A DNA stretch of 64,000 nt from Pseudomonas tensinigenes (GCF_014268445.2 NZ_CP077089.1:5897001-5961000); one strand, 5' to 3'; shown: positions 1 through 8,930, numbered from the stretch's first letter. The notes: generated by a model from the sequence alone, not told the origin. Program-made: numbers and translations.

Positions 1-441
1 GAATTGCGCGTGCCGCCCCTGCGTGAGCGCCGTGATGACATTGAAGTGCTGGCGGCCAATATGCTCAAGCGCCTCGCCAAAGACACAGGCCAGCCGGCAG
101 CACGCTTGCATCCGCAGGCTTTGGAAGCGCTGAAGAATTACCGGTTTCCGGGCAATGTACGGGAGCTGGAGAACGTTCTCGAACGAGCGCACACCTTGTG
201 TGAAAACCGCACGATCGAGGCGCAGGATTTGCGTCTGAGTGAAGGAAACTGCGCGGCGGATGGCGGGATTGCCGATCTGACCCAGATCGATAATCTGGAA
301 GATTATCTGGAGAACGTCGAGCGGAAGCTGATCTTGCAGGCGCTGGAGGAAACGCGCTGGAATCGTACGGCGGCGGCGCAGCGGTTGAGTCTTTCGTTTC
401 GGTCGATGCGCTATCGGCTGAAGAAACTCGGTTTGGATTGA
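1..441 (+). CDS. pilR: Type IV pilus response regulator PilR, C-terminal part (5' truncated by window edge)
   Basis: The reading frame is open from base 1, so the gene starts upstream of the window and only about 146 residues are visible. They comprise the end of a sigma-54 AAA+ domain (LRVPPLRERRDDI near the beginning, then FPGNVRELENVLERA around residues 47-61) and a C-terminal Fis-type helix-turn-helix (residues ~120-143, WNRTAAAQRLSLSFRSMRYR). This is the standard C-terminal half of an NtrC-family activator. PilR with sensor PilS activates sigma-54 transcription of the major pilin gene in Pseudomonas. Its identity as PilR rather than another NtrC-type regulator rests on the adjacent minor-pilin cluster and thiO, the same neighbours as in P. 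aeruginosa. The receiver domain and ATPase active site are outside the window. Confidence 0.88.
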   Translation, partial: ELRVPPLRERRDDIEVLAANMLKRLAKDTGQPAARLHPQALEALKNYRFPGNVRELENVLERAHTLCENRTIEAQDLRLSEGNCAADGGIADLTQIDNLEDYLENVERKLILQALEETRWNRTAAAQRLSLSFRSMRYRLKKLGLD

Positions 442-448
442 GGGCCCC

Positions 449-525
449 TTCGCGAGCAGGCTCGCTCCCACATTGGATTTTGTGATCGACAAAGATCAAC
501 TGTGGGAGTGAGCCTGCTCGCAGAA
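449..525. repeat. REP doublet between pilR and thiO
   Basis: Two copies of the fluorescens-type REP palindrome face each other: TTCGCGAGCAGGCTCGCTCC (from 449) and, inverted, GTGGGAGTGAGCCTGCTCGC (from 502). The second copy carries an A-for-C change in the GAGTGAG core and ends CAGAAA instead of GAA. The doublet lies between convergent pilR and thiO and may act as a bidirectional transcript end. Confidence 0.9.
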
Positions 526-557
526 AGCGATCTGCCAGGCTACAGAGAAATATCAGA

Positions 558-1658
558 CTAAATGCGGCCTTCCGGCGCATACGGCGTCGGATCAATAATC
601 GGCGCCCTTCCCAGCATCACATCAGCAAACAACTGACACGACGCCGGCGCCAACACCAGCCCATTGCGGTAATGCCCGCAGTTCAGCCACAACCCGGCAA
701 ACCCAGGCACCCGGCCAATGTAGGGAATCCCCTCCGGAGAGCCCGGACGCAACCCCGCCCAGTGCCCGACTACTTCGGCATCCGCCAGCGCCGGTAACAA
801 CTCAACCGCCGAAGCCTTGAGACTTTCCAGTGCAACATCGGTTGGGGTCTTGTCGTAGCCTTCGTGCTCCAGCGTGCTGCCGATCAGGATATGCCCGTCG
901 CGACGCGGAATCGCATAACGGCCCTTGGCCAATACCATGCTAGGCAGGAAATCCGCCGCACACTTGTAGAGAATCATCTGGCCTTTGACTGGCTCGACCG
1001 GCAGCGCCAGGTCCAGCGTCTTGAGCAGATCACCGCTCCACGCCCCAGCAGTCAGCACGACCTGATCACCGTTGATCACACCCTTCGACGTCTCGACGCC
1101 AACAACCTGCTCTCCCTCGCGGACAAACCCGCTGACTTCGCATTGTTCGTGAATGGCCACGTTCGGCAGTGCCTGCAACGCCGCTTTCAGCGACTTGACC
1201 AAGCGCGGATTGCGCACGTTGGCGACATCCGCCATGTAGATCGCCCGGGAAAAACCACCACCGAGCACCGGCACCGCATCATGCGCCGCCGAGATATCCA
1301 CAGCCCGCAACGGGCGATTTTCCCGCTTGGCCCAGGCCAGCGCTTCGGCTTCATCGTCCAAGTCCAGCCAGTACAGGCCGGTGGTGTGCACTTCAGGGTC
1401 AACGCCAGTGTCGGCAAACAAACGCTCGCCGAGCTGTGGATAAAAATCCTGCGACCAATGCGCCAGCGCGGTGACTGCCGGGCTATAACGCCACGGATAC
1501 AGCGGCGAAACGATACCGCCGCCCGCCCAAGACGATTCCTGGCCGAGGTTCGAACGATCGAGCAGCACCACGCTGCGCACTTCGAAGGCGAGGTTGTAGG
1601 CGGTCAGCAGGCCAATCACCCCGCCACCGACAATCACCACTTGCTGTTGCCTGGTCAT
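558..1658 (-). CDS. thiO: Glycine oxidase ThiO (FAD-dependent)
   Basis: A 366-residue D-amino-acid-oxidase-fold flavoenzyme. The N-terminus has the dinucleotide-binding signature VVIVGGGVIGLLTAYNLA (residues ~7-24); later come RYAIPRRDGHILIGST, typical of this oxidase family, and a C-terminal FAD and substrate segment with LRPGSPEGIPYIG and GHYRNGLVLAP. ThiO oxidises glycine to the imine used by thiazole synthase ThiG in thiamine synthesis. It lies convergent to pilR and downstream of pilE, the same position as the oxidase next to the pilus genes in P. aeruginosa. The ATG at 1658 places the nucleotide-binding strand at the usual distance from the N-terminus. A sarcosine or other amino-acid oxidase is the main alternative, but the location and length favour ThiO. 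Confidence 0.88.
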   Translation of the reverse strand: MTRQQQVVIVGGGVIGLLTAYNLAFEVRSVVLLDRSNLGQESSWAGGGIVSPLYPWRYSPAVTALAHWSQDFYPQLGERLFADTGVDPEVHTTGLYWLDLDDEAEALAWAKRENRPLRAVDISAAHDAVPVLGGGFSRAIYMADVANVRNPRLVKSLKAALQALPNVAIHEQCEVSGFVREGEQVVGVETSKGVINGDQVVLTAGAWSGDLLKTLDLALPVEPVKGQMILYKCAADFLPSMVLAKGRYAIPRRDGHILIGSTLEHEGYDKTPTDVALESLKASAVELLPALADAEVVGHWAGLRPGSPEGIPYIGRVPGFAGLWLNCGHYRNGLVLAPASCQLFADVMLGRAPIIDPTPYAPEGRI

Positions 1659-1673
1659 GTTTGATCCAACCGT

Positions 1674-1702
1674 AAAAAAGACAATGGGCGCAAAAGGCGC
1701 CC
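1674..1702 (-). terminator. Probable intrinsic terminator of the minor-pilin operon
   Basis: On the minus strand a GGGCGC/GCGCCC stem with a five-base loop (1686-1702) is followed within a few bases by six T residues. It lies just past the pilE stop and before thiO, so it would end the fimU-pilE transcript and separate it from thiO. Confidence 0.55.
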
Positions 1703-1716
1703 GAAAAGAAAGCGTC

Positions 1717-2118
1717 TCAGCGGCCCCAGCAATCCTTGGTGGTCAGCCCGGTAGTCGCGTTGTTCATGCTGCGAACACCGGTGTTGGTCAGGGTGAAATC
1801 CCCGCACTTGTCGGTGGCCATGGAGGTACCCGTTTTGCGGGTAGCGGTCAGCAGGAAGGTCTGGTCAGCGATGGTCGGGGTGAGGGTGTAGAAATCATTG
1901 CCCGTGCTGAGTCCGGTGACATTGGTGTAGGTATTGTTTCGGGTGTAGAAGCGCTCGAGGGTCTGCGCCTGTTCGGAGAGCAAAGACACCACTTCAGCGC
2001 GACGGCCCTTTTTCAGGTACTCGGTATAGCTCGGTGCGGCGATGGTGATGACGATCCCGATGATCGCAATCACGATCATGATTTCGATCAGGGTGAAGCC
2101 TCGGTTGAATCTGCGCAT
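1717..2118 (-). CDS. pilE: Type IV minor pilin PilE
   Basis: A 133-residue prepilin. A short basic leader (MRRFNRG) is followed by FTLIEIMIVIAIIGIVIT, the class III signal sequence cut after Gly7 by PilD; Glu5 of the mature protein, needed for assembly, is present. The C-terminal part has a cysteine near residue 110 (DKCGDFTL) and one near the end (KDCWGR), the pair that forms the pilin D-loop disulphide. It is last of the fimU-pilV-pilW-pilX-pilY1-pilE cluster, starting 15 bp after the pilY1 stop. The role inferred from P. aeruginosa is as an adaptor between the minor-pilin tip complex and the pilus shaft. Confidence 0.9.
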   Translation of the reverse strand: MRRFNRGFTLIEIMIVIAIIGIVITIAAPSYTEYLKKGRRAEVVSLLSEQAQTLERFYTRNNTYTNVTGLSTGNDFYTLTPTIADQTFLLTATRKTGTSMATDKCGDFTLTNTGVRSMNNATTGLTTKDCWGR

Positions 2119-2133
2119 GCCTCAAACTCTCAC

Positions 2134-5100
2134 TTACTGTATTTGTCGCCACATGATACGACGGCTGCCACCGCCGCCCTTTTCCACAACGGTTGTGATG
2201 GTGCCACTGGTGTCGCCCACAAGCTTTTCGGTGGCATTTGCGGAGATGACGTTAAGGGTCGGAATGCCACCGGTGAATATCACACCACTGGATATCGTGT
2301 CATTGCTGTCGACCAAACGGTCAGTATTGGTGTCGATGACGGCATAGTTGAGCATCTTACCGCTGAACGCATCCAGTTCGATCAGTTTGCCGGTACCAAA
2401 ACTCGCACAGGGATCGGTGGTATCAACACTGGCCGTGGTAAAGACAATACGGCCCAGCACGATACTCGCCTGATTGATCACCCGCTCGCCGGTCAGCACG
2501 TTGTTGTACACCAGCGGCAGATACCAACCCTTCTCCGCCGGATACGTCGTGTCATTCTGCGTTGTGGTCAGAAACTGTCCAGAGCTGCCGGCAAATGACC
2601 CGGTGATCGCCTGCGGCTGCAGACTGCTGACAGTCAGTTGACCAGAACCACCATCGGCGTCCCATACGGAATAGAACGCCTGCAAATCCTTATTGGTCTT
2701 GTCGGCCGTTTCATTGAACTTGCCGGTACCAACGAAGATCTGTTTGCCGCCCAGCGCATTATCCGCCAGTAACGGCTGCGCGGTGATCGGTTGAGTCGCC
2801 CCGCCCGCCGCGGTGAACAGTGGCTTGCCGGAAAACGCCACGCCCCAACTGTCGGAGGACGTGGCACTCAGGTCGAACTTCCATAACCGCCCCTTCAAGT
2901 CGCCACCGTAAGCGGCCTGCACTACATTCGAAGAGTTGACCTTGAGTTTCACCGACGACAAACCGTTGCTGGTTTCCGTGCTGTCGATAACGATTTTCCT
3001 GATCAGCGAACCATCCAGCGCATCCAGTACATATAAAGCTGCAACGCCCGAATTGCTGCCGTAGCCGTTGGCAATGAATGTCGCCCAGCGACCATTGGCC
3101 AAGCGTGCCACTTCCGGACGGGCGTAGGCGTAACCCAGATCATTGAACGCGTTCGCCGTGTTGGCGGTGACCGGCGCACTGGCTTCCCACAATGCCCTGA
3201 TGACATTGCCCGCCGAGGCATCAAACAGTTGCAGTCCATAAAAGGTTTTACCGCCGGCCCCAGTGCCACCAATGGCTAGAGTTTTCCAGTTGGTGCCGGC
3301 CTGCGCATCGAACACGCCGACCTGACCATCCACCAGAAACTTGTGGCTGACGCCGTTGACGTAGTTGGTGTCCGCGATCAGACGCAACGACGGCAGCACG
3401 CTGGAGGGCATGTACGCATAACGACGTGTGCCGTTCGCCGAATTGATCACGTTGACGAAACCGTCATTGGCGTTCACCACCAGACTGGCATTCATGTTTG
3501 CAGCCTTGGTCGTCAGGTAGTTGGTGTAACTGCTATCGCCCGACAGATCAGAGGCGCTCTTGTCTGCAGGCGACGCGAGTACCAGCGGCGAATTGATAAT
3601 ATCGCCAAGCAGCACACCGCGCACTTTGAGCCCGGCCTTGTTAGTCCCTTTGCTCCACTCCACAAGATCATTGCCGTTGATACCGGTGGGCAGGCCCTGA
3701 TTCAGCGTCGTCTGCTGGGCTGGGGAAAAGTTGCCGAATGCTAGGGCTATCGGCGCATTGCTTACGGTGTTCCATGATTGAAAAGTCGGTGCCGTGGCAG
3801 AGGGCACGATGGTGGTGTCGGTCGTCCATTGCACAGCCGAGGTATTCACCGTGCCGGTCGCGGTGAAGCCGAACGACCTGATCGTGCCGCGCCAATCCTT
3901 GGGATCGTAAGTGGTTTGATAAAAACTGCTGCCAATGGTCAACGTGCTGCTGCTGGCGACGCCGGCACCACCAGAGCCGGCCTTGGAGGTGATATCGCTC
4001 AGTGCCGACGACAAGGCGGCATTGAGTCCCGTGCTGTCAGTCGCTTGGTAATACCTGCCCTGCCCATAACTGGCGGCGTCGGACAACATGTCGTTATCCG
4101 CGGCGAAACCCACGGTGTAGGTATTCATGTTCTGCCTGGGAAAATCTACTGCGTTCCAGCTCTTGCCCGCTGCATCGTTACCGGTCGAACGCATGTCGAT
4201 GTCAAAGGCAAATTTGGCAATGTCATCCAGATACAGCGTGTCGCCTTCACCGTCACCGTTAAGGTTGTCGCCGTCATTATTCACGCCATCCCAATTCGGC
4301 AAGCGGCTGCCGCCCAGTGGATCGTTGGTCGCAAAGGTACGATCGTAAGTCGGCAGGCCGTCAGTAATCACCACGCCGTAGTTTTTCTGGCAGCGGTACT
4401 GGATCGGGCTGGTATAGGTCGCTGGTGTGCTGTTGTAGTAAGGCGCCAGGCCACGCATGTAGCGGGTGACTTCGTAATAGCTCTCGGCCAACGGCGTATT
4501 GGCCACGGCGTTCAGGCCACTGATCGATGAAATCAGCGCATTGTAGTTAGTGTCTGCCTGGGCTTGGGTGACGCTGCCGGTGACCGGCGATAGATCGCTG
4601 ATCGAGCGGGCGATGAAACCGCCGTTGCCCGGATTACTGCTGGTGGCCGGGTTGAATGTCGACAGGCCCATGCGCAAAGTGCGGTTGCTGCTCACCAATG
4701 CCGTGGAAACGTTGCGCGCGACGTTCATTCGGTAATCGTTGGGAATAGCGCCGGTCGTGAAATCGCGAGTGCCGTTATTGGTGGCCAGGCCGACAATGTA
4801 GGAAATGTAATCTGCCGAATATCGCGTGTTCTCGTTGCCTACGGGGTCGGGAAGTTTCAGGCACAACGGCGCCAAACTGTTGTTGTAGAACGCGTAAGCG
4901 CCTCCAGAGCATCCGGAAGTCGGCAGGCTCGATAGAAATACTGTGTCGCCGGTTATCTGCGGAGCATTGAGTGCAGAGCACAATCCGAGAAACGCATTGC
5001 ACTGCCGGGCGGGTGTGCGGTTGACGTTCGGATCGAATCCGCTGGAATAGATGATGCTGTTCATACTCCCCGAATCGTCGATCAGCAGCATGACGTTGGG

Positions 5101-5223
5101 TGGCACCGCCGCCGCACTCAATAGCGGCGAATCGGAAGGCGTGAACGCATAGGCCGGTGCCGCCAGATAAAAGCTCAGCAGCATGCCGATCCATAGAGAT
5201 ATGCAGCGCTCAATACTTCGCAT
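2134..5223 (-). CDS. pilY1: Type IV pilus tip adhesin/assembly factor PilY1
   Basis: About 1029 residues. A Sec signal peptide (1-26, ending APAYA) precedes a von Willebrand A-like domain with a MIDAS motif (D49-D-S-G-S53). An Asp/Asn-rich insert with an EF-hand-like DGDNLNGDGEGD lies near residues 311-327. The C-terminal half matches the PilY1 beta-propeller and holds a second loop, DTNTDRLVDSND, near residues 963-975, at the place where P. aeruginosa PilY1 binds calcium to control pilus retraction. PilY1 sits at the pilus tip with the minor pilins and acts in adhesion, surface sensing and twitching. ATG at 5223 follows a GGAGAG ribosome site; a GTG two codons upstream is a weaker choice. 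The start overlaps pilX by 14 bp. Confidence 0.93.
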   Translation of the reverse strand: MRSIERCISLWIGMLLSFYLAAPAYAFTPSDSPLLSAAAVPPNVMLLIDDSGSMNSIIYSSGFDPNVNRTPARQCNAFLGLCSALNAPQITGDTVFLSSLPTSGCSGGAYAFYNNSLAPLCLKLPDPVGNENTRYSADYISYIVGLATNNGTRDFTTGAIPNDYRMNVARNVSTALVSSNRTLRMGLSTFNPATSSNPGNGGFIARSISDLSPVTGSVTQAQADTNYNALISSISGLNAVANTPLAESYYEVTRYMRGLAPYYNSTPATYTSPIQYRCQKNYGVVITDGLPTYDRTFATNDPLGGSRLPNWDGVNNDGDNLNGDGEGDTLYLDDIAKFAFDIDMRSTGNDAAGKSWNAVDFPRQNMNTYTVGFAADNDMLSDAASYGQGRYYQATDSTGLNAALSSALSDITSKAGSGGAGVASSSTLTIGSSFYQTTYDPKDWRGTIRSFGFTATGTVNTSAVQWTTDTTIVPSATAPTFQSWNTVSNAPIALAFGNFSPAQQTTLNQGLPTGINGNDLVEWSKGTNKAGLKVRGVLLGDIINSPLVLASPADKSASDLSGDSSYTNYLTTKAANMNASLVVNANDGFVNVINSANGTRRYAYMPSSVLPSLRLIADTNYVNGVSHKFLVDGQVGVFDAQAGTNWKTLAIGGTGAGGKTFYGLQLFDASAGNVIRALWEASAPVTANTANAFNDLGYAYARPEVARLANGRWATFIANGYGSNSGVAALYVLDALDGSLIRKIVIDSTETSNGLSSVKLKVNSSNVVQAAYGGDLKGRLWKFDLSATSSDSWGVAFSGKPLFTAAGGATQPITAQPLLADNALGGKQIFVGTGKFNETADKTNKDLQAFYSVWDADGGSGQLTVSSLQPQAITGSFAGSSGQFLTTTQNDTTYPAEKGWYLPLVYNNVLTGERVINQASIVLGRIVFTTASVDTTDPCASFGTGKLIELDAFSGKMLNYAVIDTNTDRLVDSNDTISSGVIFTGGIPTLNVISANATEKLVGDTSGTITTVVEKGGGGSRRIMWRQIQ

Positions 5224-5689
5224 AAACACTCTCCACCACGCTACGCGAAGTGCCGGCGATGCCGACCGCTGTAACCCGATACAACGTCGCAGAGGTATTG
5301 CTCGGTACGTTCACGGCCGTCAGAGTCGTACCGATGTTCTGTACTCCATAGAATCCATTTCCGGCCGCAATCCAGGTGACCCCGGAAGTCGAGTTGAGCC
5401 CCGCCGCGCTGACCACTGATGACTCCGCTGGCGGCGCGCATTGCGTGATACCGCTGCACACGGCCAGCGAATAACTGTCCAGTTGCACCGCACTTTCGCC
5501 AATCCGCAACGCCGCCTCGGCAGTCTGAAACGACTGATTACGCAGACTCACGCTGCCGGCCATTTTTTCCTGCAGGTTGGCGCTCTGCATCGACGACAGA
5601 CCAATCAAGGTCAGCAACAACAGGAACACCAAACTCACCAGCAAGACCATGCCGTGCTGCGCCTGACGAGTGTGAAGAGAAATCCTCAT
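5210..5689 (-). CDS. pilX: Type IV minor pilin PilX
   Basis: A 159-residue prepilin-like protein. After a 13-residue basic leader ending QAQHG comes a hydrophobic helix (MVLLVSLVFLLLLTLIG) and then SSMQSANLQEKMAG, typical of PilX. Position 5 of the predicted mature protein is Val rather than Glu, unlike the other pilins here. The ATG at 5689 is preferred over one 39 bp upstream because it gives a leader of normal length and starts just after the pilW stop (5700). PilX primes pilus assembly together with PilV, PilW and FimU and incorporates PilY1. Confidence 0.88.
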   Translation of the reverse strand: MRISLHTRQAQHGMVLLVSLVFLLLLTLIGLSSMQSANLQEKMAGSVSLRNQSFQTAEAALRIGESAVQLDSYSLAVCSGITQCAPPAESSVVSAAGLNSTSGVTWIAAGNGFYGVQNIGTTLTAVNVPSNTSATLYRVTAVGIAGTSRSVVESVYAKY

Positions 5690-5699
5690 CAGCGCGCCC

Positions 5700-6413
5700 T
5701 CACTGCAAGCGGTTGCGCAAAGCGGCAACCACGTTGAAGGTTTGACTGCGCACCCGATTGTTCGGATCGTTGAGGGTCAGGCTCAGGCGCACACTACGGA
5801 TGCGCGCCGGATCACTGGGGTTGGCGCTATAAGTCGAAGCGGCCACATCTGTCGCGGAACTGGCCAGACCGAACATCACAGTGAACGCACTGACGTTGTT
5901 CACCAGCACCTGCTGCGTCGGTGTGCCGCTGCCGGTGCCCATGAGAATCTGATTGTTACTGAAACTGTAGATCAGACGCCGGATCGGAAACGCGATCTGT
6001 CCGCTCGCCGGAGATCGCAAGCCGGTATACGCCGTTGCACTGTTACGGCAGTCGGAGAGCACCGTCCAGGTCGGCGTGCCCCCGCCGCTGCCGATATCGG
6101 CGGTGACCAGCGTCAGTTTCAGGTTGGCATTGTCCCAACTGATCGGCATGACCTGCGCAGCGTTGAAGTCGCCCGCGGAGCTCGAATCGAGGATGGTGCC
6201 CAAACAACCGAACATCCCGACCATGCGAATTTCCTGAATCATCTTGCTCAATACGAACCGCGCGTCTTCCTGCATCGCGGCGGCGCTGTTCTGGCTGACA
6301 TAAGTATTTTTCGCCGCGATGAAAATCTGCACCACGCCCAGCACCACAATCAGCCCCAGTGCCAGGGCGACGAGCATCTCGATCAGACCAAAACCACGCT
6401 GACCACGCCTCAT
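5700..6413 (-). CDS. pilW: Type IV minor pilin PilW
   Basis: A 237-residue prepilin: leader MRRGQRG, then FGLIEMLVALALGLIVVLGV with Glu5 present, then a long PilW-type domain including EDARFVLSKMIQEIRMVGMFGC. The ATG at 6411-6413 overlaps the TGA of pilV (ATGA), implying coupled translation; a longer in-frame extension upstream overlaps pilV entirely and is rejected. PilW is part of the minor-pilin priming complex with PilX and PilY1. Confidence 0.9.
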   Translation of the reverse strand: MRRGQRGFGLIEMLVALALGLIVVLGVVQIFIAAKNTYVSQNSAAAMQEDARFVLSKMIQEIRMVGMFGCLGTILDSSSAGDFNAAQVMPISWDNANLKLTLVTADIGSGGGTPTWTVLSDCRNSATAYTGLRSPASGQIAFPIRRLIYSFSNNQILMGTGSGTPTQQVLVNNVSAFTVMFGLASSATDVAASTYSANPSDPARIRSVRLSLTLNDPNNRVRSQTFNVVAALRNRLQ

Positions 6414-6859
6414 GGTGTAGCCACCGGATCGACGGCGGCGCGGCTGGTCAGGACAAAACTGCGTTGAGCACTGGCGCTGTTGGCGGCTCGCGCATCGCTC
6501 CAGTTGATGGTAATCGTGTAAACCCGCTGATTGAGGGTGATGCTGCCTGTCGCGGTCGGGCCGCCGAAGTTGACGATGTTGGTGGTGAAATCGTAGAGAT
6601 CCTGGTCGCGCGCAACGCTGAGATTGGCCGAAGTCGGCGGCGTGACGGTGTAGTCGGCGCCAGAGTTGGCGCGGATGCGGTCCATGATGTCGTAGGCGAT
6701 GAAACTGGCCTGGCTGGTCATCCGCGAGCTGTCGGTGTACTTCAGCGCATTCAGTTGCACCGCTGCCGCGCCCAGCAGCCCGACCGTCAGAATCAGCAAC
6801 GCGACCAGTACTTCGATCAGCGTCATGCCCTGCTGTACGTATTGACTCCTTGCCCTCAT
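6410..6859 (-). CDS. pilV: Type IV minor pilin PilV
   Basis: A 149-residue prepilin with leader MRARSQYVQQG and mature start MTLIEVLVALLILTVGLLG, Glu5 present. The rest resembles PilV/GspI proteins (SFIAYDIMDRIRANSGA is the typical post-helix segment). The ATG at 6857-6859 overlaps the fimU stop as ATGA and the stop overlaps the pilW start as ATGA, so three genes are joined by 4-base overlaps. Function: minor pilin of the priming complex. Confidence 0.9.
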   Translation of the reverse strand: MRARSQYVQQGMTLIEVLVALLILTVGLLGAAAVQLNALKYTDSSRMTSQASFIAYDIMDRIRANSGADYTVTPPTSANLSVARDQDLYDFTTNIVNFGGPTATGSITLNQRVYTITINWSDARAANSASAQRSFVLTSRAAVDPVATP

Positions 6860-7329
6860 CCGCAACTTCCACCCAATTGAATTCGTCCGTTCAAACACAC
6901 GTTCAGCGTCCTGCTTTGCGTTCCCAACGTGTAACTGATGGTCACCGCCGTCGACGGCGCTGCCAGACCACCGAGGTTGTTGAAATCCAGTGCGGTCACT
7001 CCTGAGGGTAGCGTCAGAGTGGCGCCGCTGCTCATCGCGGGAACAACCCGCAACACATTGGCCGGATTGCCAGTACTGTCGTAAACCGCCAATTCACCGG
7101 TCCAGACGCTGCCTCCAGCGGTCGGGCGCAGGCGCAGGGTGGTGCCACGGTCGATCGCTTCGAGCCTGGCGAAATTGATCGCCCGTTGCAGGTCACCCAT
7201 CTCGGTATCAGCCTTGCTGCCCTGTATCGAACGAGTGAACGCCGGCACCGCCAGGGTGATCAGGATCACGAAGATCGCGATCGCAACCAACAACTCGATC
7301 AGCGTGAAACCTTTTGTACGAAGATCCAT
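6856..7329 (-). CDS. fimU: Type IV minor pilin FimU (GspH/FimT family), first gene of the minor-pilin operon
   Basis: A 157-residue prepilin: leader MDLRTKG, mature start FTLIELLVAIAIFVILITLA with Glu5, followed by a GspH-type domain (INFARLEAIDRGTTLRLRP) and a C-terminal cysteine pair (NVCLNGRIQLGGSCG). The C-terminal tail carries GRIQ, not the GRxR found in DNA-binding FimT proteins. The ATG at 7327-7329 is chosen because it gives a short basic leader; a much longer upstream frame lacks a reason. It heads the cluster with pilVWXY1E, like fimU of P. aeruginosa. Its promoter must lie in 7330-7459, shared with the divergent gene at 7460. Confidence 0.85.
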   Translation of the reverse strand: MDLRTKGFTLIELLVAIAIFVILITLAVPAFTRSIQGSKADTEMGDLQRAINFARLEAIDRGTTLRLRPTAGGSVWTGELAVYDSTGNPANVLRVVPAMSSGATLTLPSGVTALDFNNLGGLAAPSTAVTISYTLGTQSRTLNVCLNGRIQLGGSCG

Positions 7330-7459
7330 CAATGCCCTCCGTTGCCGTCGGCTATACCTGCTTCTACACGCTAGAACATTCAACCGGCCCGCGTCGGTTG
7401 ATTTGCCCTGCCCGGCGCACGGAGCGCGCCGTTCATCACACTCCACGGAGGGAGCTTTC

Positions 7460-8014
7460 ATGCCGCAACAGGGTTTCAGCCTGATAGAACTGCTTATGGG
7501 ACTGGCGATTGGCGCAATTGTTCTGCTGTTGGTCAGTCCGGCGTTTGCCACACTCAGAGAATCGAACCATCGGGATCAAGCGGCGCAATCGCTGCTTGAT
7601 GGCCTTCGCAACGCCCGCACACTGGCCATCACGCGCAATCAGAGCGTGGTGATTCATGGCATCAACGGCGACTGGAGTCAGGGCTGGCGGATCATTCTGG
7701 ATATCAGCGGCCAGGGGCCGAAGGACAGCAGCAATCCGCTGCTGCAAGAAAGTGTGAGTGACACGCAGGTGCCGATTGTCGGTAATTGGTCGGTGAGTCG
7801 TTACGTACGTTTCAGCAGTCTGGGGCAACCGCTGATGCCCGGGCGGGCGTTTCAGGCAGGGACATTACATGTCTGCTCGGCTCGCGAGCCGGTCAGCCAG
7901 CGCCAGATAGTGCTGGCGGCGACCGGTCGCGTGCGCCTGAGCAGCGAAGAAGCTGAGCAGGCGCTGTGTCAAAAAGCCAAACGTATCAGATCGAACGCAC
8001 GCGCAGCTCTTTAG
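7460..8014 (+). CDS. fimT: FimT-like minor pilin with C-terminal GRxR motif (putative DNA-uptake pilin)
   Basis: A 184-residue prepilin transcribed away from the fimU operon. Leader MPQQG, mature start [20 protein letters not shown] with Glu5; then a GspH domain with [23 protein letters not shown] and a cysteine pair (HVCSAREP...QALCQK). Near the C-terminus it reads [13 protein letters not shown], a GRxR motif. In Legionella FimT and relatives GRxR in the C-terminal tail binds DNA and is needed for natural transformation. The tail then ends in a basic stretch ([14 protein letters not shown]). ATG at 7460 is preceded by GGAGGGAG. The stop overlaps convergent ispH by 29 bp. The symbol is by family resemblance; it could be another GspH-type pseudopilin. 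Confidence 0.75.
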   Translation: MPQQGFSLIELLMGLAIGAIVLLLVSPAFATLRESNHRDQAAQSLLDGLRNARTLAITRNQSVVIHGINGDWSQGWRIILDISGQGPKDSSNPLLQESVSDTQVPIVGNWSVSRYVRFSSLGQPLMPGRAFQAGTLHVCSAREPVSQRQIVLAATGRVRLSSEEAEQALCQKAKRIRSNARAAL

Positions 8015-8930
8015 GCATCGAGAAGGTGATGTTCTCTTCGCGCCCGGCCAATTCATCGGCACCGGTCGCGCCCCAGGCCTGCAATTGCTGAATCACGCCG
8101 CGCACCAGCACTTCCGGCGCGGACGCCCCGGCGGTGATGCCGATACGCTCAACGCCATCGAACCAGCTCTTTTGCAGGTCTTCGGCACCGTCGATCAGGT
8201 AGGCCGGTGTAGCCATGCGCTCGGCGAGCTCACGCAGACGGTTGGAGTTGGAGCTGTTCGGGCTTCCGACTACCAGAACCACGTCGCACTCGTCGGCCAA
8301 TTGCTTGACCGCGTCCTGGCGGTTTTGCGTGGCGTAGCAGATGTCGTCCTTGCGCGGACCACCGATGGCCGGGAAGCGCGTGCGCAAGGCATCGATGACG
8401 CGACTGGTGTCGTCCATCGACAGCGTCGTCTGAGTAACGAAAGCCAGTTTTTCCGGGTTGTGCACCTGCAACTCGGCAACGTCTTTCTCGTCTTCGACGA
8501 GGTAAATCGCGCCGCCATTGCTGCCGTCGTACTGACCCATGGTGCCTTCGACTTCCGGGTGACCGGCGTGGCCGATCAGGATGCACTCACGACCGTCGCG
8601 GCTGTATTTCGCCACTTCGATGTGCACCTTGGTCACCAGCGGGCAAGTGGCGTCGAATACTTTCAGGCCACGGCCAGCGGCTTCGGTGCGCACGGCTTGA
8701 GATACGCCGTGAGCACTGAAAATCACGATGACGTCATCCGGCACCTGATCCAGCTCTTCGACGAAGATCGCCCCACGGCTGCGCAGGTCTTCAACGACGA
8801 ACTTGTTGTGCACCACTTCATGGCGCACATAGATCGGCGGCCCGAAGACTTCCAGGGCGCGGTTGACGATTTCGATCGCCCGGTCCACGCCGGCGCAGAA
8901 GCCACGGGGGTTGGCGAGTTTGATTTGCAT
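7986..8930 (-). CDS. ispH: 4-hydroxy-3-methylbut-2-enyl diphosphate reductase IspH
   Basis: 314 residues, close to the 316 of E. coli. The three iron-sulphur cysteines are in [11 protein letters not shown] (Cys12), [12 protein letters not shown] (~Cys96) and [11 protein letters not shown] (~Cys197); substrate-binding histidines lie in RHEVVHNK and [10 protein letters not shown], and [11 protein letters not shown] is the conserved diphosphate-binding segment. It catalyses the last step of the MEP pathway, giving IPP and DMAPP. It follows fkpB and lspA on the same strand as in the enterobacterial ileS-lspA-fkpB-ispH cluster, but a REP doublet separates it from fkpB here. ATG at 8930 is preferred to longer upstream starts. 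Confidence 0.97.
   Translation of the reverse strand: MQIKLANPRGFCAGVDRAIEIVNRALEVFGPPIYVRHEVVHNKFVVEDLRSRGAIFVEELDQVPDDVIVIFSAHGVSQAVRTEAAGRGLKVFDATCPLVTKVHIEVAKYSRDGRECILIGHAGHPEVEGTMGQYDGSNGGAIYLVEDEKDVAELQVHNPEKLAFVTQTTLSMDDTSRVIDALRTRFPAIGGPRKDDICYATQNRQDAVKQLADECDVVLVVGSPNSSNSNRLRELAERMATPAYLIDGAEDLQKSWFDGVERIGITAGASAPEVLVRGVIQQLQAWGATGADELAGREENITFSMPKELRVRSI

Noticed and set aside
449..525. CRISPR-like array or attachment site from repeated GAGCGAGCCTGCTCGC sequences
   Set aside because: Copies are single inverted doublets scattered in intergenic gaps with unlike spacers, which is REP behaviour; no cas genes or direct-repeat series exist.
5700..6872. Long frame extending pilW upstream to 390 residues
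   Set aside because: The first ~150 residues are an out-of-frame reading of pilV and carry no pilin leader; the ATG at 6411-6413 gives a perfect prepilin.
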